The notes under the pieces are model-generated. The model saw only the letters and a program-made list of their open reading frames with translations, made no database searches and was not told where the DNA came from. Below, piece by piece: positions 59,716-64,000 of a DNA stretch of 64,000 nucleotides. Source of the stretch: Pseudomonadales bacterium (lineage in GTDB: Bacteria > Pseudomonadota > Gammaproteobacteria > Pseudomonadales > UBA5862); contig JACKOQ010000003.1 in NCBI GenBank assembly GCA_024234215.1, forward strand, positions 1 to 64,000, written 5' to 3'. The position numbers and the translations under genes are program-made. Position 1 is the first letter of the stretch. Every line of letters begins with the position of its first letter.

Positions 59716-61047
59716 TTAGCCATTCGCGGCTTCGGACGCCTCTCGAATGATTGCTTCGTAGGTTGTCGCTTCATCGGACACCTGCGTGTTCGCCAACACA
59801 TGGTCGATTGCCTGATCTTCAAGAACCAAGGCTTCGATCGATGAAATCATCTCCGGGTTCTGATAGTACCACTCAACCACCCGCTCTGGCTCCCGATAGC
59901 TGGAAGCCAGCTCCTCTACAAACAGTCGCACCCGGCTTGGATCACTCTTGATCGGCACGCCCTTGATGATTTCGGCCAGAATCAGCCCTCTTTTGACCCG
60001 CTGCTGGGCGCGTTCGGCAAAAATTTCGCTGGGGAAATCGCTTTCATGGTCATGGTCGCAGTCGTGCCCATGCCGATGACCCATTTGCTCCAGCAACTGA
60101 TGCCGCATTTGCTGGATTTCGCTGCCGACCAAGGCGCCTGGCAAGTCGAATGAGTGCGCCTCTTCGAGTGCTTTCATCACTCGCTGTTTGGTGATTCTGC
60201 GCAGCGCAGCGTTCATTTCGCGCTCCATGTTGCTGCGCACTTCGGCCCGGAACGCTTCAACACTGTCGCCATCAAATTCGACCCGTTCGAACAGCGCCTT
60301 GCCGATTTCTGGCAGCGTCTGCTCTTCGATCTCCTGCACCTTGACCTTGAACCTTGCATCCTTTCCAGCCACGGCCGCGTTGTGGTAGGGCTCGGGAAAC
60401 TTGAGGTCAAGGGTTCGCTCTGCACCGACTTCGGCGCCGATCAGCCCATCCTCGAAACCGGGAATCATCCGCTGTGACCCCAGAACGATCTTGGCACCGC
60501 TGGCGCTGCCCCCCTCCAGCGGTTCGCCATCGACAAAACCCTCGAAATCGACTGTCAACTGGTCACCATTGGCCGCAGCACGCTGGACGGAAGTCCAGTC
60601 CGCATTGCTCTTGCGGATGGTCTCTATCATCTTGTCCACGTCGGCCTCGGTCACCTCTGCGCTGAGGCGCTGGACATTCAGCACTGAAAAATCGGCAAGA
60701 TCAACGGTTGGGTAGATCTCGAAGGTCGCGACAAACCGCAGGTCTTGCGGCTGCTCTGTATCGATCGCCTCAACCATCGGACGCCCGGCCGGAATTAGGT
60801 TCTGATCGACGATCGCCTTGTTCAGGCTGTCGTTGATCACGTCGCCCAGCACTTCGGAACGGACCCCTTCACCAATGCGTTCGCGAACCAGTTTGAGCGG
60901 TACTTTGCCAGGCCGAAAGCCGTCAAGACGCATGGTTCTGGCTGCCTTGAGCAGACGAGCACTGACTTCAGTCTCGATGCGCTCGACCGGAACATCAATG
61001 GTGAGTCGACGTCCCAGAACAGAAACAGCCTCAACAGAAACCTGCAT
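59716..61047 (-). CDS. tig: Trigger factor, with a His-rich insertion
   Basis: 443 residues. An N-terminal ribosome-binding domain (GFRPGKVPLKLVRERIG, the signature loop), a central FKBP-type isomerase domain (~155-245) and the helical C-terminal chaperone domain. Unusually, residues 324-334 (60046-60078) read HRHGHDCDHDH within QMGHRHGHDCDHDHESDFP, where other trigger factors I recall carry an ordinary linker. The tRNA-Leu gene lies 43 bases upstream on the same strand. Confidence 0.95.
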   Translation of the reverse strand: MQVSVEAVSVLGRRLTIDVPVERIETEVSARLLKAARTMRLDGFRPGKVPLKLVRERIGEGVRSEVLGDVINDSLNKAIVDQNLIPAGRPMVEAIDTEQPQDLRFVATFEIYPTVDLADFSVLNVQRLSAEVTEADVDKMIETIRKSNADWTSVQRAAANGDQLTVDFEGFVDGEPLEGGSASGAKIVLGSQRMIPGFEDGLIGAEVGAERTLDLKFPEPYHNAAVAGKDARFKVKVQEIEEQTLPEIGKALFERVEFDGDSVEAFRAEVRSNMEREMNAALRRITKQRVMKALEEAHSFDLPGALVGSEIQQMRHQLLEQMGHRHGHDCDHDHESDFPSEIFAERAQQRVKRGLILAEIIKGVPIKSDPSRVRLFVEELASSYREPERVVEWYYQNPEMISSIEALVLEDQAIDHVLANTQVSDEATTYEAIIREASEAANG

Positions 61048-61090
61048 ACCTAAACCTCATGTGACAGATTGAATCGTAGCAAAGATTTTT

Positions 61091-61175
61091 TGGTGCGAAA
61101 GGAGAGACTCGAACTCTCACGTCTTACGACACTGGAACCTAAATCCAGCGCGTCTACCAGTTCCGCCACTTTCGC
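61091..61175 (-). tRNA. tRNA-Leu (anticodon TAG)
   Basis: Minus-strand tRNA with a long variable arm, acceptor GCGAAAG/CTTTCGC, anticodon stem CTGGA/TCCAG with loop TTTAGGT giving TAG, T arm GAGTTCGAGTCTC, discriminator A and encoded CCA. It precedes tig, a common arrangement in gammaproteobacteria. Confidence 0.95.
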
Positions 61176-61270
61176 GATGGACATCCGGGCCTATGGCATG
61201 GAGCAAGGAAACCGTGGCAGTCGAACTCCCGGACGGTGTCCGGCGTGGGTCGGCACGCGAGTTCAATCAG

Positions 61271-61330
61271 CAGCACCCATCAGGCCGCTCCGAACGGCCT
61301 GCCCGCCCGGATGACAGCTTTTTTTGAGTC
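61271..61330. other. Hairpin and T-tract between tRNA-Leu and the TraT gene
   Basis: CAGGCCG...CGGCCTG is a perfect 7-bp stem; a run of seven T follows about 27 bases later on the plus strand. No plus-strand gene ends here, so a terminator role is doubtful. Confidence 0.3.
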
Positions 61331-61456
61331 TCTCACAATCGATGACCGCTCACAAGAATATGGTCCCGCGTACACACCATTTCAAGAGCGAACCGCAAGT
61401 GTGCAGACACCTGCTCCTGCGCGACTCGTCTTTGCACGGCCGCATCTGGAGTCTCA

Positions 61457-62218
61457 TCAAAAGAGCCCGCCCAGTGCCTGAACCAGTCCGGCCTCGAGCG
61501 CCGGCAACGCGGTCTCAAGCTTCAGGTTTGCCTGGTTGGCGCTGCTGACGATGCGTGTACGATAGCTCTTCCACTGGGTGGGCGCGGGGGTCACGGACTC
61601 CTTCAGCTCGGTGCTGGTGCCCTGCTTCAGCGTGGTCGACTGCTGCTGCGAAACCTGCTCTCCTGCTGCCAACCGCTGGCGAATCTGCAGATCGGTGACG
61701 ATGGTGTAAAGCACGTCATCGACCATCGCATCACTCAGAACACTGGCTGCTCCAGCCAGCACGCCAACACCTGCCGCTTCACGGTTGCTGCTGCCGGTGG
61801 CGCTGGCCAATACCGCACCGGCCACCGCACCGCCGAAGCCGGAGGAGATGGCGTCGGACGAACCGCGCAGGTCGGAACGCCCCACCTGCAGGATGTTGGC
61901 CTGCAACAGGAAGGTGGCTTCATCCGGATTGTCGGTCAGGCGATAACCCCGTGCGCTCAGCCGTTGCCGTACCGCTTGCTCGACCTGCAACTGCTGATCG
62001 GTGGTGTTGCGAATCTCGACAAACACCACCCGTTTTTCGGGTGCGACCGGATCGAGAAAGATGGAGTCACTCATCTTGGTCTGCGTCACCAGATCGCGCT
62101 TTTTGACTGCGGTGTAGCCGGCACCACAGCCCTGCAGAAACAGGGTGAAGAGGATCAGCAGAGCTCCTGCCAATTCCCGTGAAAAAAAGGCAGAAAATCG
62201 ACTGAGAGATGCATTCAT
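61457..62218 (-). CDS. TraT-family outer-membrane lipoprotein
   Basis: 253 residues. A signal with lipobox LQGC is followed by the TraT pattern AGYTAVKKRDLVTQTKMSDSI, a glycine-rich region (GFGGAVAGAVLASATG), DAMVDDVLYTIVTDLQI and the end YRTRIVSSANQANLKLE. This matches the plasmid surface-exclusion/complement-resistance protein TraT from start to end. No conjugation genes are visible around it, so it is probably a chromosomal homologue with a surface or serum-resistance type role. Confidence 0.88.
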   Translation of the reverse strand: MNASLSRFSAFFSRELAGALLILFTLFLQGCGAGYTAVKKRDLVTQTKMSDSIFLDPVAPEKRVVFVEIRNTTDQQLQVEQAVRQRLSARGYRLTDNPDEATFLLQANILQVGRSDLRGSSDAISSGFGGAVAGAVLASATGSSNREAAGVGVLAGAASVLSDAMVDDVLYTIVTDLQIRQRLAAGEQVSQQQSTTLKQGTSTELKESVTPAPTQWKSYRTRIVSSANQANLKLETALPALEAGLVQALGGLF

Positions 62219-62365
62219 GACTGTTGCTGCTCGCTGGGGATGAGATGCGATGCGAAGAGCGCGGTGCAGCGGCCCGATCAGCCCTGTTGCGGAGACTTGC
62301 GCATCGCTGGATGGACGCTCGACAGGCCTTCGACCTTCAGTCTCCTCGACTGTTCCCGGTTTGGG

Positions 62366-63058
62366 CTAAAAAGGTGAAACCCCGATCACCCAAGGGTGGG
62401 CGAGAAGCAGGATCAGATAGAGTGCTCCGGCAAACAGCAGCCGCCATCCACCCAACTCACTGATCACAAAACGGTTGCGCCCGGCCAGAACCGCACCCAA
62501 TGGGAGCAGGGAGGTCACTGCGACAAACCGCTGCCAAGGCTCGCCCAGGGTGGCCGCCTTGCGTTGATCGATATGGTACATGCCCAGCGTGGCCAGCAAC
62601 AGCAAGGCACCAAAGAAGAGCAGCGCGGCAAGGTCTGCATTGGCCAGCAGGTGGCCGAGAGCGAACAGGGCGATGCCCCACTGCACCGGATGGCGGGTGA
62701 TGCGCAACATGCCGCTGGCCACTTCGGCCTCGGCAAGCTTCTGCTCCTGCCTGACGCTGCTGGGGTTGGGACCGCTGACACCGCAGACGATGAACCACAA
62801 CGCGACCGGCATCAACAGCAGCGGCAAGAACCGCAAAACGCCGGGATTCCACAGCATCACCGTGTGCGGCGCCTGCACGTAGGCATGGCAGAGCCAGCCG
62901 AAGGTGGCGAGCGCAAACAGTGTGTAGGCGGCAAGATAGCCGTTCTCGCCCAATATCCGCACAAGATGCGGGCGCAGCGCCAGACTCGATGGCAGCAGAT
63001 GTGCAGCGACAAAGGAAACGCCAGCCAGCGCCAGCGGGATGAATTCGGCGTTTTCCAT
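62366..63058 (-). CDS. NnrU-family membrane protein
   Basis: 230 residues with about six TM helices. RITRHPVQWGIALFALGHLLAN and YHIDQRKAATLGEPWQRFVAVTS are the conserved NnrU/isoprenylcysteine-methyltransferase-like segments. ATG 63058 has GAGGAG 6 bases upstream. The acyl-CoA ligase ends 38 bases upstream, suggesting co-transcription. NnrU was first seen with nitrite/NO respiration genes, but none is here; role unknown. Confidence 0.8.
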   Translation of the reverse strand: MENAEFIPLALAGVSFVAAHLLPSSLALRPHLVRILGENGYLAAYTLFALATFGWLCHAYVQAPHTVMLWNPGVLRFLPLLLMPVALWFIVCGVSGPNPSSVRQEQKLAEAEVASGMLRITRHPVQWGIALFALGHLLANADLAALLFFGALLLLATLGMYHIDQRKAATLGEPWQRFVAVTSLLPLGAVLAGRNRFVISELGGWRLLFAGALYLILLLAHPWVIGVSPF

Positions 63059-63096
63059 GATGCACTCCTCATCAATGAATGGCGCGCACGCTGCGG

Positions 63097-64000
63097 TTAC
63101 ACCTTGCGCTCGAGACCGGCCCAATAGGGTTCACGCAGTGTGCGCTTCATCAATTTGCCGGTTTCGGTGCGCGGCAGTGTGCTCACATAATCGAATGACT
63201 TCGGCCATTTGTAACGGGCCAGACGCCCTTCAAGAAACTGTTTCAACTCATCGGTGAGCCGCTCGCCCGGTTCGGCCCCGTCGCTCAATTCGATCACCGC
63301 CTTGATCGCTTCGCCCCATTGCGGATCAGGCACGCCAAAAACAGCGACATCGCGCACCTTGGGGTGCTGCAGCAGCGCGCCTTCGATCTCAGCTGGATAG
63401 ATATTGACCCCGCCGGAGATCACCATGTCGGATTGACGATCGCAAAGAAAGAGGTAGCCCTCCTCATCCAGATAGCCAATGTCACCGGTGGTGAAAAGTT
63501 CTCCACGGCGACTGCGCTGCGTCTTTTCGCTGTCCTTGTGGTACTCGAACTGGGCAATGGCTGTACTCATGTAGATCAGACCCGGTGTACCCGCCGGCAG
63601 CTCGCAGCCGGACTCATCGAGAATCTTCACCTGCGACACGGGCCAGGCCTTGCCAACCGTGCCTGGCCGCTGCAGCCACTCCTGCGAGGAGCAGGAGGTG
63701 CCACCCCCTTCGGTTGCGCCATAGAGTTCGTGGATGACCGGTCCCCACCAGTCGATCATCCGCTGCTTGCTGCCCACCGGACAGGGTGCCGCCGCATGAA
63801 CCACATGGGTCAGACAGGAGAGGTCATAACGCGCCCGCACCGCTTCGGGCAGATCGAGCAACCGTTCGAAGTGGGTGGGCACCAGGTGGGTGGCGGTGAT
63901 GCGGTGACGGTCGATCAGCGCCAACACCGCTTCGGCCGTCCATTTGTCCATGATGACCAGACTCTGTCCGGCCTGCAGCGCCGCCATGCCGAAGCCACTC
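63097..64000 (-). CDS. Acyl-CoA synthetase (AMP-forming), 3' part only
   Basis: The frame is open to base 64000, giving about 301 C-terminal residues. LYGATEGGGTSCSSQEWL is the ANL motif around the adenylate, GELFTTGDIGYLDEEGYLFLCDRQSDMVISGGVNIYPAEIE the hinge and ribose-binding region, and KRTLREPYWAG the end after the catalytic Lys (ETGKLMK). It activates a fatty or aromatic acid to its CoA thioester. The N-terminus lies beyond the window. Confidence 0.9.
   Translation of the reverse strand, partial: SGFGMAALQAGQSLVIMDKWTAEAVLALIDRHRITATHLVPTHFERLLDLPEAVRARYDLSCLTHVVHAAAPCPVGSKQRMIDWWGPVIHELYGATEGGGTSCSSQEWLQRPGTVGKAWPVSQVKILDESGCELPAGTPGLIYMSTAIAQFEYHKDSEKTQRSRRGELFTTGDIGYLDEEGYLFLCDRQSDMVISGGVNIYPAEIEGALLQHPKVRDVAVFGVPDPQWGEAIKAVIELSDGAEPGERLTDELKQFLEGRLARYKWPKSFDYVSTLPRTETGKLMKRTLREPYWAGLERKV

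Noticed and set aside
61176..61300. A tRNA-like or tmRNA-like remnant beside tRNA-Leu
   Set aside because: Short GTTCGA-type strings occur, but no acceptor or anticodon stem can be formed.

Overview
The window looks like a piece of a chromosome from a free-living, high-GC gammaproteobacterium. The support is the gene order proA-nadD-rsfS-rlmH-mrdA-rodA-mltB-rlpA-dacA, the tRNA-Leu/tig/clpP/clpX/lon/hup/ppiD block, LpxH (Gram-negative lipid A synthesis), MiaE and QueG tRNA modification, and a TonB/ExbBD iron system. The acyl-CoA ligase, acyl-CoA dehydrogenase, thiolase-like lipid-transfer protein with its DUF35 partner, and extradiol dioxygenase suggest a heterotroph that degrades lipids, steroids or aromatics. 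A Pseudomonadales/Cellvibrionales-like lineage is my best guess, at low confidence.

Layout. 0-13.5 kb: cation transport (CorA, KefB-type antiporter), RimK with its retropepsin-like partner, a ferredoxin-NADP reductase, MoxR ATPase plus VWA protein, two tandem SpoIIAA/STAS-like proteins, an HNH nuclease, an orphan ParA beside a CHAD protein, an acyl-CoA dehydrogenase and a dienelactone hydrolase. 13.5-22.6 kb: one long minus-strand cell-wall and growth operon. 22.7-25.6 kb: membrane proteins. 25.6-33.6 kb: housekeeping genes (amiC, tsaE, nnr, queG, cysS, ppiB, lpxH, miaE). 33.6-33.9 kb: tRNA-His, tRNA-Arg and tRNA-Pro, all encoding CCA. 34-38.7 kb: a five-gene operon joining a LutABC-type lactate oxidation complex, a METTL20-like methyltransferase and a persulfide dioxygenase-rhodanese fusion.

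38.7-41.6 kb is the accessory region and the most interesting part. It holds at least three minus-strand gene cassettes, each followed by a recognisable integron attC site (39414-39482, 40027-40086, 40710-40796), and a fourth attC-like site at 41186-41278. No integrase is visible, so this is a cluster of attC sites lacking an integrase. Two nearly identical ~80-bp hairpin repeats in the same orientation (38885-38967 and 41384-41464) bracket the array. A third, related hairpin (39264-39341) and a relic of an FAH-family hydrolase lie beside it.

41.6-45.8 kb: a bestrophin-like protein, a two-TM cation channel, the thiolase-like/DUF35 pair and a DODA-type dioxygenase. 46-52.3 kb: a Fur-box-preceded iron operon (hemP, tonB, exbB, exbD, catecholate-type receptor, PiuC-type hydroxylase, FMN alpha-hydroxy-acid oxidase). 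52.5-61.2 kb: the protein quality-control block. Its ppiD-hup-lon-clpX part is visibly poorer in GC than the rest of the window, and the trigger factor carries a His-rich insertion. 61.4-64 kb: a chromosomal TraT homologue, an NnrU-family membrane protein and the 3' part of an acyl-CoA ligase that runs off the window.
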